From the NCBI GenBank assembly GCA_905221605.1, contig CAJNDS010002560.1, positions 296,916 through 360,915 on the forward strand: a stretch of DNA of 64,000 bases, written 5' to 3'. This document shows positions 23,966 through 35,059 of this stretch, piece after piece. The stretch comes from Symbiodinium natans (lineage: Eukaryota; Sar; Dinophyceae; Suessiales; Symbiodiniaceae). Position 1 is the first letter of the stretch, and each line of letters begins with the position of its first letter. Below the pieces are notes generated by a model that ran no database searches, was not told the DNA's origin, and was given only the letters and a program-made list of their open reading frames with translations. Made by a program: the position numbers and the translations under genes.

Positions 23966-24589
23966 TTGAATATCAACCTCGAAGAAGTAGAAGGAAGAGC
24001 CGGGGACAGGGGGACATGTTTTTTGTTCCGTGCACCGGTTCACGGAGTGCCAAGGCCTGGCTGGAACCGCATGGAGTTTTATCCGTCCAGGCTGTGCTGT
24101 GAGACCCATTGGTGCCTGGAGGCTGAAGAGAAGTATTTGGCAAGCTTGACGTTGTTTGATTGGCAAGGTCTTTATGACAGGAAGCATGTGGGCAACTTCG
24201 CATGGAGCCTGCAACGAGAGTTCGGCAACAGACGCAGACGCGACCTGGAGATCGAAAGCGACATGCTCTCGCAGTATGATGCCTACATGTTCTACTTCTC
24301 CCGCTCCTGCAGCTGCTCCTTTGGCTTTGTGTGCCATCGGCTCGGGCAGCTACAGGAGGCCCGTCAAACGGAGCGTTTCCGGATCCAGGAAAGACAGAGG
24401 TCCATCGGCTACGGCTGCAAGGAGTACGACCACTCCGTGCAGAGGCGTCATGGGAGCTTCGAGCACATTCCCCTCCTCCTCGCCTCCCTGCCGGGAGCAT
24501 GCCGCTGCGGCGCGGAGCGCTGCGGGCGCCAGGCGACGCCCGCCCATGCCGCAGAGGCGCTGGCTGCCAAGCTCCGGCACCCCGACTGA
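23966..24589 (+). CDS. Possible exon, unknown function
   Basis: A 207-codon plus-strand frame. Its middle part (from about residue 50) is rich in charged and aromatic residues, including EEKYLASLTLFDWQGLYD, and then a short Cys-rich stretch SRSCSCSFGFVC. The last third is Arg-rich and less convincing. Antisense frames of equal length exist here, so openness alone is weak evidence. No domain recognised. The apparent first codon is not ATG; the real boundaries are unknown. Confidence 0.22.
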   Translation: MNINLEEVEGRAGDRGTCFLFRAPVHGVPRPGWNRMEFYPSRLCCETHWCLEAEEKYLASLTLFDWQGLYDRKHVGNFAWSLQREFGNRRRRDLEIESDMLSQYDAYMFYFSRSCSCSFGFVCHRLGQLQEARQTERFRIQERQRSIGYGCKEYDHSVQRRHGSFEHIPLLLASLPGACRCGAERCGRQATPAHAAEALAAKLRHPD

Positions 24590-24712
24590 AGTTCAGCGCT
24601 TTGATCAACAGCTCCCCGCTTTCTGCACCCGAGTCTGGTGGTTTATGGCTTGAAGAATCGTCTGGGAGCAGTGTCAGTTATAGGACATCAGTAGTCGGAA
24701 GAAGAAGAAGAA

Positions 24713-24745
<33 letters not shown>

Positions 24746-27700
24746 CCACCGTTTGGGTCAAGTGGAGGTTCAGGAACCCGGGGGGGGGGGGGGGGGGGAA
24801 GGGGAAGTACCGGCTGCACAACAGGTACCCTTTCAAGGGCCAAACACATACAGGCTCAAACGGGGGGCTGTGACTCGCACCAGAACCGCCTGGCCGTCGT
24901 GGCCGGGGATCTCCCTCAGGGGGACCCTCTTAAGCGTGGAGAAGAAGAAGAAGAAGGAGAATAAGAAGAAGAAGAAGAAGAGAGCCACGAAGAGAGGAGA
25001 GCGGAGTTTTACGTCGAAAACTCTCTCAGGTGCCCCCTCGTGGAGGTGCACGAGTCCCTGCGGCCGGCCATGGAAAGGCTCGAAAAGAGCACGCTTTTTC
25101 TGAGATAACTTGTGACAGAGAGTGAGACTTGTGCTATTCATAGCGTGATAAGAGGGGAGAGAGTGGAAGAGCTGAAGTGCAGTAAAGTTCGGAGAGTCCG
25201 GCGTGGAGTGTAGACTTTTGAGTGTGGGGGTGCGGTGGAGAGGCTCGTCGAGGAAGCGCAGCGGATCGACAGCATTTCCAAGCTTGCGCCTGCCCGTGTT
25301 CCTCGCAATTCTGCCCAAGATCCTGCCTTGCACTTGGGATGCTGAGGCTGAGCTGAGGTATCTTTAGAAGTTTCGCGCGGCTTCGGAGGATGAATCGGAG
25401 GCTGCCACGCAAAGTTGATGCACGCCAGGAGCACCGTAGCTGCTCTGTACAGAGATTGCGGCAGGAGCCGTGCTTCTTTAAAACAGGCTGCCACAGTAGT
25501 CTCGACTATTTGTTGCTCAAGGAGTGCCCGAAGCCGAACGTTCTGAGCAAAGCCCCAAGCTCAGCCCCGAAACTCTTGAGCCCCAAAGTCCCCACAACTC
25601 CCTAAAACCATCTCAACCCGCCCCCCAGAAATCTCAGAAGCTCCGAAGTTCCCAAGGTTCGACGGTGGAAGCCGCCCCTGGTGTACAACTTTACGAAAGT
25701 CCAAGCACCCCTGGGCCCGCACAACCCACCAACAAGCACATCCCTGACATCCCTTTGGGCCTCCGCCAGCCCTTGGGGTTTAGAGTTTGGGGTTTAGGGT
25801 TCAGGGTTTAGGATTCAGGATTTAGGGTTTAGGGGTTAGGGGTTAGGGTTTAGGATTTAGGGTTTAGGGCTTTTTGGGTTTTTCTCTCTCTTCCAACAGC
25901 CATTTAAAGCCCTGGAGGCGAAGTGGCGAGGCCGCTGCGCGAAGCTCCGATGCCACGTCGCTGTTTCAGGTGCCAGTCGTGCTGGGGCACATGCACGTGC
26001 GAGGAGTTTAGGGCTCGGAGTTTGGGGGCCTTCTAGGCCTTGTATTCAGGGTTCTGTGTAGGGGCTTGGGCTGTAGGCTTTAGCGTTTTAGGCTCGAAGG
26101 CGTTCCGGCAGCCGAGACCTGAACCTGAATGGAGCAGCTGCGCTGTTGATGGGGCAGCCGGCTTCCGGCTTCCAGTGGCTCTTTGGTTGGTCGGGGTCGA
26201 GAAAGTTCGTTCCAGGCAGAATGGCTGTAGAAGAGATGGCAGGTGGTAGGATTTCGTGTGCTGCTGTCACTGCTACAGTAATGGCCTGCCTGGGGGCTTT
26301 CGACGAAGAACGGAGAACCCCAAAACCTGGAATCTAAGCCCAATCGGCCCCTTTGAATAGCTACTGCCTGTCTTTCGGCAAGCAGGTCGAAGAGATCATC
26401 AGCGGCCCTGATGTTGGGTTGGCCCAGGACTCAGATTGGACCTGCTGGCTCGAGTAGAAACTCCATCAGGAGGACACTGTGGTCAGCAGTTCTATGGGAA
26501 AAGGCATACGCATGTAGTACCTATCCGTAACAATACGTAGTTGTTGGCCATCACTCTCTTTGCCAACAGGAACAATCATAGAAAACTTTCGCACATCGCC
26601 GCAGGCCCTAGGATGGCCAGCCAGCGAAACAAAACTTTTACCACCGCTGCTTGTCGAAGCGTGCGCATGGTCCATGTGGGAGAATGCGCCTGCACAAGCG
26701 CAAAACAGCAAGCTACGAAGATGGCTAAAGCTACTATCACCAACTGGAAAACCGGGAAGTGACATGGTTCCATGCCCCACCCTCCTCCTGCTGCTGCTGC
26801 TGCTGCTGCACAGAGTTGAGGGTTACAGATTCTCAGCTTCATTTCATTCGGCTGGACTTTGGCGCATGCGCATGCTGTCTTGGCGTGATCGCCTGCACGG
26901 GCTGTTGCGAATTGCGGGCTGAACATTGTCATCTGCTAGAGGGCGGACAAATGGGGAGTGCAGCTGTGCAGTAGAAGGTGAAGCCAGAAGGGCGTGATCA
27001 CGAGCAGGCCGGGCACCCACCCGATCTTTTGCAGAACAGCAAGTTCGCTACGTCCACTGCATGGTTCACTAAACCCTAAACCCTAAAACCCTAATCCCTA
27101 AACCCTCAACCCTCAGCCCCATAAACCCTGCAGTCCAGGCTCCAAACGAGCCGCGACCACTGCAGATGCCCACGGTGCGCTTCTTCCCGGCTTTTGTTCC
27201 CACTTGTGGGGGGGGGGGGGGGGGGGTACAGGGTTTGGGTATTTTGGGGATTCCTTTGGCCAGGGTTTTCTTAGTATGTTGGGGCCCCCTTAGTTGGAGA
27301 AAGCTGCTCCCATGGAAGTTCCCCCCACATTGGTCTCTCATAGCTTCTTCTTGTACCAACCTCCGGATGGAGGCCCCCATGCTTCAGCAAGATTTGCTTC
27401 GGAGACCTGGGTTCGGGGTTTACGGTCAGGGCGAGACTAGTCGTGGGTCGGGGTCACTGCTCCCTGGGCAAGCGAACTTCTCTTTTCTTGTAGACATATT
27501 GTACCCGACTCCCCGAAGAGTAGGCGGGCTTGTGGTGGATTGAGGACATTCAACAAAGGCAACCTGCCCAAAAATGTTCCTGAATTTTCACCCTAAGCCC
27601 TAAACCCTAGACTGTAAGAGCTCTGGGGTTCGGACCCCTCTTGGAAAGGTGGGACCGGGTCCCTTTGCTGCGATCCATGTGGACATGGGTGAAGAGAGAA

Positions 27701-27750
27701 CCAGGCTCCGGACTCCTTGTGGTGCTTGGGATCCTAACTGGGCCCTTGTT
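24590..27750. other. Gene-poor stretch
   Basis: Contains GAAGAAGA/(GA)n at about 24,700-24,746, poly-G at about 24,780-24,798, an A/G-rich (GAAGAA)n tract at about 24,940-24,985, degenerate TTTAGGG at 25,780-25,870 and (CTG)n at about 26,788-26,808. A CCCTAAA patch lies near 27,070-27,115 and poly-G at about 27,208-27,226. No domain-bearing gene seen. Confidence 0.5.
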
Positions 27751-27836
27751 ATCTACATCCCCCTTGGGAATTATTTTTGTTTGTATAAAATCCTCTTGCA
27801 TGTTATTTTTATGAAGGTTCCAAGGGGAGTATAGGG
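27751..27836. mobile_element. MITE-like element, CCTATA...TATAGG family, copy 2
   Basis: Left ATCTACATCCCCCTTGGGAA pairs imperfectly with right TTCCAAGGGGAGTATAGGG. The interior TTTGTTTGTATAAAATCC matches the element at 13,976-14,078. Both copies are about 85-105 bp and non-coding. Confidence 0.6.
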
Positions 27837-30660
27837 TTCCCTTGTCTTGTCGGGACAGGCGCCCATGGAGACTCTGTTAAACGGCAAAAGGGGGTGCCTT
27901 TGTTTAAGGTTGTTCTGGGACCTCCAGAGGGTTTTTGCTCATATCTGTGAGCCCATGTATATAAGGGCTTCGGGTTCGGAGCTTCTTCCCTTAGGATGAC
28001 GCAGCTTGCAGCAATTTGATTCAAACACTCCTTAGTGTTCCTGAAGTCCTCATGCTGGCCTTGGATATAAAAGTCAACGTTCAATTTTTGGAGGAAAACC
28101 ACAACCCTCAACCCGAAACGAATGAATCGGGGAGCTGCAAACCCTCAAACCAGGCCGGAAACCTGGTTCCTGGTAGCCGCCGTGGCCCTCGTGCTCGTGG
28201 TGCTCCTCACTTGGGCGTACGCCGGCCTTGGTTTGGGGGCCATAAACCACGAAGAGCCTGCAAACACCAAACCAACCCCAGACATTCCTACACCGTGAAA
28301 GGCCAAACTCAGTGAGCTGGATTGATGCCAGGTGTTTCTTCCAAAGCCAGAAAGAGCACGCCCAGGTGCATTAAGGGTTCAGGGCCTACGGTTTCGGGCA
28401 GGGGTGAATCTGTCCATGTTGGGGTCACGAGTGTGGCTTCGAAGACAGGAACTGGTAAGGCAATCTGGAATATCCCGTGGCACAATCGATCCAACGCATG
28501 ACTTCTTTCATCCAAGCGATGCTTGCTGCAGGTGAGGCATCAAGAGCAATAGCCAAGCCTCCGATTTCAAGCATGGCCAGGGATGTGGGCGACATCCTCC
28601 GACCCAGCAAACATGTAGTCTAGGACAGCGCGCTGCGTCAATCGAAACCGTTGCGGCAAGAAGCGCGCGCCCTCCACGCGCTCTGCTTCTGGCATCGTGC
28701 TTTGAGCTTCCTGTCCCGAATAAAGACACTGTCTTCAGAGCGACACCGAAAAATCGACTGTGAAGCGATGCACCATACCCCAGCGACACCCAAAACGCAA
28801 TGAATCAGAGGATCTGGACGCTCGGAAAGCCGCACAAGTTCGCTTAACCCGAAATTCTATGCATCATGGGCATCCGGCTCCCCTGATTTCATTTGAGGAT
28901 CCGGACCCGAAAGCGATAGGCATCGAACCGCTCGGGCATGGAAACCGTATTCCCGTATTCTGGACGAAAAGTCATGGGAGGATGGTAGCTGCAATTGTTG
29001 AAGCCCAAAAGAGCCTGTCAGCTTTCGAGAAGCGACATATGTCGACAGATTGGCCCAGACAATCCCTGCATAACCGGGTGTGTGTGTGTGTGGTTCATTA
29101 ACGAACTATCTCAGAATGACAGGTATACGACCAGGTATTCGGCTTTATGCACTGCACGGTCTCAAAATGAAGCAACCTTGAGCACTGAGCCCCAAAACGA
29201 CATCGAAAGTCATGATCCAGAGAAAAGTCGACGTTCAGGATATTGATATTGCCCTCAGGCAACCAATAAAACAGTAATCTCCGCATCTCCTAGTTATAAA
29301 GTTTGTACGCGCAGTATGGCCAAGTGCTACCCCAGGCAGCTTTAGCGCGAGGTCCTGGAGCTTCAGCTTGGTTGGATGGGGGATGTACTTCGCTCCCAAA
29401 CTCAAGCCCTTAGCTCTGACTGCATCTTCTTCTACCTGTTTCGTGTTTCGAGAATCAAACCTCGAAACTCGGCTCTTGAAGGGCCCGGCCACCAACCCGG
29501 ATCTTCGTCGACAAGCTGCCAGACTGCATGAGAGCTACTGGTAGTTGCTGATGTCGGGTTTGAGGGCTCAGGGTCTGCCATGCTTCGCCATCTTGTAAGC
29601 ACCATTTGTCAGCCTAAATGGAGGAGGTTACATTTTCTTGTATATCTATATGTATGTATATGTATATATATATATATATCGTAAAGTCATATATCAAAGT
29701 CCCCCAAAACGTGTGCCAAGGCTTTTTTTGCTAACTGCGCATGGACTGGGAGCTGCAGAGCGGGTCGTGTCTCTTAGGGTTTAGGGTTTAGGGGTTTGGG
29801 GTTCAGGGTTTAGGGTTTGGGGTTTAGGGTTCAGGGTTTAGGGTTCAGAGGGTTTGCTGTCGGGCCTGTTCGTCATCGTGGTTTCTCGTGGAGAGCTTAA
29901 CATCATCTTCGTGTGTCACCGTGTGGTCTCTCACTGTTGAGATCTACGCAGGCATCATGTTATACTTACATATATGTATACAATTGTATACATAATATAT
30001 ATGTATATATATATATATGTAGTGCATGGCTTTTGATTTTGCTTTGTACTGCAAGCCCCGGCGGTTCTGGTCCACCTACTTGCAGATGCCTCAAACTGGA
30101 TGAAGATCACATGCACCCAAGACATCCCAAGGCCTTCCATGCGGCGTGTTGCTCGCAATCTCCTGAGGTCATGAAGCTTCCTCTCAGATCGGCCGAGGCA
30201 AGCCGGGGTATCTGCAGGTTGCGGGAAAGGTGGGTCACGGAGTTCTGGTATACAGAATTGACAGGTGAGGATGGTTGTTCCCCCGTAAATCTGACACCCA
30301 ATGTTTGCTTCAACTTCTCCGACTGCCAGGCCGAGTGCCAGGGGTTTAGGGTTTGAACTAGTATTCCTGAAAACCAAAGAAGCGCTGTAGCCAGTCGGCC
30401 GGTCAGGAAATACTTCAGAAGTTCGTCGGGGCCCTGAAGCTGCCATGAAGAGAATGCAGAAGTGACTGGTGTTTCAACTTCTCGGGGGTATCTGACGTTC
30501 CGAAACCTGATTCGAGTGGGGACATGCAACCACCCTTGCGTGGCCCCCATGACTTTCGCTTTGCACGCAAGAACGATCCGCAAAAACAAGCTGCGACCCT
30601 CGAGCCCAGCATGGCAACCAGGATGGCATACCATGTCTCTACTCCCTGCATCCCTTCCGG
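27837..30660. other. Gene-poor stretch
   Basis: TTTAGGG-type patch with TTCAGGG and TTTGGGG variants at 29,775-29,850. AT-rich (TA)n tracts lie at about 29,640-29,682 and 29,970-30,020. The frames at 28,760-29,101, 29,913-30,356 and 30,107-30,634 have no recognisable domain. Confidence 0.5.
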
Positions 30661-30669
30661 GTCGTTCCC

Positions 30670-30790
30670 GCTCTCTCTCTCTCTCGCTCTCTCAGTCTCC
30701 CTCCTGCCTCTCTGTTTGTCTCTCTGCGTCTCTGCTTCCCTTTCTCTCCGTCTCTCTCTCTCTCTCTCTATCTCTCTTTGTGTGTCTCTG
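30670..30790 (+). repeat. (CT)n-rich microsatellite
   Basis: CTCTCTCT tracts interrupted by GT and TC variants. The Ser/Leu-rich frame across it is an artefact. Confidence 0.85.
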
Positions 30791-30885
30791 TTGCATCTGA
30801 GGCGCCAGCCGCAGCAGCCGAGTCGAACCAGCCGGGGCGCTCAATTGTGTAGAGGAGCAGCTGCACCGCCCTTGTCGCCCTTGTC

Positions 30886-31112
<227 letters not shown>

Positions 31113-34100
31113 TTCTCTATTCTCACGTGTTTTGTTCGGCCAAGTTCTTGTCACACCTCGTCTGGCCTGAAGGTAGCGCGGCAGGCTCTAAGGGCGCCCA
31201 AGATGCGCCGCATACCATGTAACACTTAGGACTTGGGGGGGTCCCCAAGAAGGGACTCATCTAGAAGAACATTGAGACCTGTCAACCCTCAGCTGGCCCT
31301 TTGTGGAAAAGGGATCCAGGTACACCATGTACCTTATGTAGGCCTTATGTACCTAAGCAACTAACTGGCAGCCTCGAACATTTTAGAGGCCCCTCCTCAA
31401 CCCTACTCCTGAAAAAGCGCAGAACTCGAATCCTTATCACAATATCCCAACCCTCTAAGAACTCTACAAGGGTATCCTGCACCCTTACACGCTCAGGAAT
31501 TCTGGCTTGCCGGTGCGCCTTGAAGGAGCCCGGAAGATGGCGCAGACGCAGACAGTTTTTGCTTGTTTTTTCCTTGGGGTTGCTGGGGGGGGGGGAGTCT
31601 GGGGTTTCAGTTTTCGAGTTTCAAGACTCGGTGTTTACGGGGTTTGGGCTCTGCAGGCTCAGGGTCTGGGCGAGAAGGACTGCCCTCCCAGTGGAAATCC
31701 TGATTTTTAGCCGGTGAGCTTGCGTCCCAAAAAAGAAACCTCCGGCAGCGAAGCAAGCACGTCGAGTTGAAGTCGCCAGCTCAGAGGACGGGTCGTCGCC
31801 AAGAATGCGCAGATCATGGTCGAGCCCTCAGAGCACTTTTCCGCAACCATACTCTTTTTTTGCAAGAAGCCTTCTTCTGTGAAAAGGCAAGCAGGGTTCC
31901 CGAAAAGACACTCTTTCCGAAACACACTATTTGCGGTAAGTTGTTTTTTCGCGATTTCGCGGATAGCCGCCACATTTCTGCGAAACATAACTTTTCTTGA
32001 AGAGCAGTTTCTCTCGAGAAGCATTTCTCTCGAGAAGCAACGTTTTGCAAAAAGCGACTGGTGTGCTTAGGATGGGGATGCTGCAGTACGTTCACCCAGA
32101 AGCGAAAGATACACAGGAAATGGAACAAGTAGTCCTATGGCGAGACTTGCTAGCTTCGGAGCTTGTGCCATTTCTGGAAAGCAGCTTTGCGCTGTGAGAT
32201 CATGAGCCCAAATCTGGTTTCTCAAGTGGTTCCCGAAAGTGGTGTTCTCCATCTGCTGCCAGTTGCCTCCGACTAAAATGAGATATTGGCAGCCGACCTG
32301 GCAACAACCTCCGGCAGCCCAAACTTTTCGAAGCTCTCTGCACAAGGGCACGCCCTTCAGCGACCGCCAGTGCGTTATGTACTCGGCCTCTGCTTCGCAC
32401 AAGCGCCAGGCGCGCTGGGATGAGTGGCAGAAACCTGTCACTGACACCCTCCTCACATGCCCTGATCATGAGCTTTTGCTCAACAATGCGTGGAGATGCT
32501 GCAACGTTGCAGGTTGGAGCAGCATTGTGTAGTACTTCTGCAAGACCATCGCCTGTTTTGCGTAGAGCAACCAAGCAACCACGAGCCCAAACGCTGTTCT
32601 TCCTATCGTCAGGATGGTGTGCACCAGCCCCCTTTGGCTTACCACGCAGCCTGCTCGGATTTCGCCCTTGAGCTGGACACCCAGACAGGCTAAAAAAGGG
32701 TTTAGGAGATACGCACGTTGTTGGAAGCTAGTGCAAGTTGGGGAATTGGATTCTGGTAAAGGTCAGCAAGGTTGGAGGAATGATTCTTGCATATTCTTGC
32801 CCGTTTCTTGATCAGAACGGGACGGCCTGACAGTTGAAAAATGCACGAAACGCGATGCCCCATTCAGTTCGCGACATGAACATCTATGTACCACTAGACT
32901 CCCTACCATCCATGGGCATACACCCCCCTAAACCCTAAACCCTAAACCCATTTGGAGATGCACTGAATCGCCAAGGCTCGATCATCCGGAGGGGGCGGCT
33001 CCTTTGCAGGCTCCGTGGGCTCAGGGTCTCCTTCTCGTGAGCCTTGAGCCAGATCGTGTTTTCTCTAAATTTGTGGGCCCTTTTGGGGTCCTGGCTATAA
33101 GGCGGCCCCTAGTCTGTAGTGGTACTTACCCAAACAGGGACCATAATTTAGAGGCTTAAGCATCCCCCATCAAGAAAGATGAGTGCCGGGCTGACGGGCT
33201 CCACAACAGACGTGCCCTGGTAATTAACTGGTTTACCACGTGCATTCCATGTTCGGCGCAAGCAGCGGCACACGACCAAGCAGCCGTAGTCGGGGCCGTA
33301 CGAGCCTCTTGAGTATGAGGCAGTGTGCTGTGCGCGCGCGTGCAACCTGCTGCCATGCGGCCACCTCAGACTGAATTGCGTCGGAATTCTTCGCCGACGG
33401 CAAGAGAAGAGGTGTGCTGGTCGTCCCACCAAGCCGCACAAGCATAGCAACATTCCAAGCCCTCTTGATCACCCTGGAGGCGAAGCGGATAACAAGACCT
33501 CTCCCTAGATGCGGCGCATGCTTTCCATGAAAGGTATGGAGCCTGCAGAGCGAAACAAGGAGCTGGCAAACGAAGCCGTTAGCGTGGCTGTGGTGGTGGC
33601 CCTTTCCTTGATGTGGACGCTGCCTTCATCTTCTTGCAGGCAGTATCCAAGTCAAACGGATGCTGCCTGAAAGCACGGGCTCCACGTCTTCTTTTGTTTT
33701 CTATTGCAAATTGTTGTGCTAAACTGAGGCTAGTGTGACGTAATCTGGCATGCAAAAGCCTGCCTGCCGATCAGCCTGTCTTGTGACGATGCCTAGCCTA
33801 GGCTCTTCAATGCTAAGTGGCAACATGTGGCAACCGCATTCTCCTTAGCCTGTTCAGTCGTCATCCTTGGTTGGCACTCGCGACCAGGTAACCGTGCACG
33901 GCCACGATGTCCTTCTCTTCGAGATGTCGAAAGGGTTGCGAACTTAGCCTACAGCCCCCCATCCACACAGCCCCGCAATGCACCTTGACAAAGACATGTA
34001 TCAAACGTTCGGTGATGCTGTGGAGACTTGATGTTCAGTGCGTGCATTTGTGGCAAGTACCTTCTTTTCCACTGCTTGAAGCTTCCGCTTCCGCGCAAAG

Positions 34101-34350
34101 GATCCTGTAGAATCGGCTGCGTAGCCATTTTCTCTGCAGGGCGTAGGCTCTAGCCGTGTCACCCCGTGTAGGTTCTGCTGAAGGTTTCGGGCCCTACTGT
34201 AGTCCGTGTTGCGTCCCATAAAGTCTCCAACAAAGTAGGCATTCAACAAACTGATGCCAACCCACCTGCCCACATGAACTCAGGCCCTGAAACATAAAAC
34301 CCTGAACCCTTCAGGCCCTAAACCCTAAACCCTAAACCCTTTCATCTCTC
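31113..34350. other. Gene-poor stretch
   Basis: No recognised gene. Notable small features are a duplicated TTTCTCTCGAGAAGCA motif at about 32,008-32,040 inside A/T-run-rich sequence (31,840-32,060), a short CCCTAAA patch near 32,930 and a weak inverted pair (TCTAAATT...AATTTAGA) at about 33,063-33,154. Confidence 0.45.
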
Positions 34351-34489
34351 CCTCGTTTCTGAGGCGGTTCAACCGTGAGGCGCCCTTCTCCGCCTGGGCA
34401 CCCAGGGTGTGAGTGTTGCTGTTGGGGAGGTTTGGGGATGAACTCTGCGGTTTGGGGCTTGCGGGGGGGGGGGTAGAGTAGTTGGGGAT

Positions 34490-34880
34490 GCACGGAGGCC
34501 CTGCCGAACCGAGGCGGAGGCAGGAGGAGGAGGAGGAGGAGGAAAATGATGATGGTGAGGACAGAAATGAGGACGACTGATGAGGGCTGTGATGTGGTGG
34601 AGGATGGCGACGTAGATGATCATTGTCAGTGATGAATCCTGAGTCAGGAATTGCGAATGACGAAATAGATCCAGTGCAATGATGACAGTGATGACGAGGG
34701 CGGCGACGACGATGATCATGACGATGACCAGTATTACTGCAAGGTAATGGCCATGACTGTCCGACGACAGGGAGGAGGAGGACGACGGCTGTGATGAATT
34801 GTTTTTGCTGAAGGGCGAATGATGATGGTGAGTATCATGGTGGAGGAGGAGGAAGAGGAGGAGGATGGCGATGACCATGA
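34490..34880 (+). repeat. GAT/GAG-rich low-complexity tract
   Basis: Imperfect GATGATG, GAGGAGG and GACGACG triplets run over about 390 bp. The 227-codon antisense frame over it is mostly His/Ser/Ile/Val runs and I do not accept it as a gene. Confidence 0.7.
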
Positions 34881-35059
34881 CCATGGTATCGCTCCTACTA
34901 CAATATGGTTTCATGTTGATCATGTTGATATGGCAACTTGAGCTCCTTCTTCTCTCTGTGCAAAAATCCGCAGCTCTCGAGTGAACAGTGTTTCTGCCGC
35001 CCAGGAAGTGCCTGAGGCTTGGAGAGGCTTCGCATTGGCTCACCTTATCCATGGCGCGG

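Noticed and set aside
34369-35052. 227-codon antisense frame with a hydrophobic stretch
   Set aside because: It comes from GAT/GAG triplet repeats; the apparent membrane segment is low-complexity Ile/Val.
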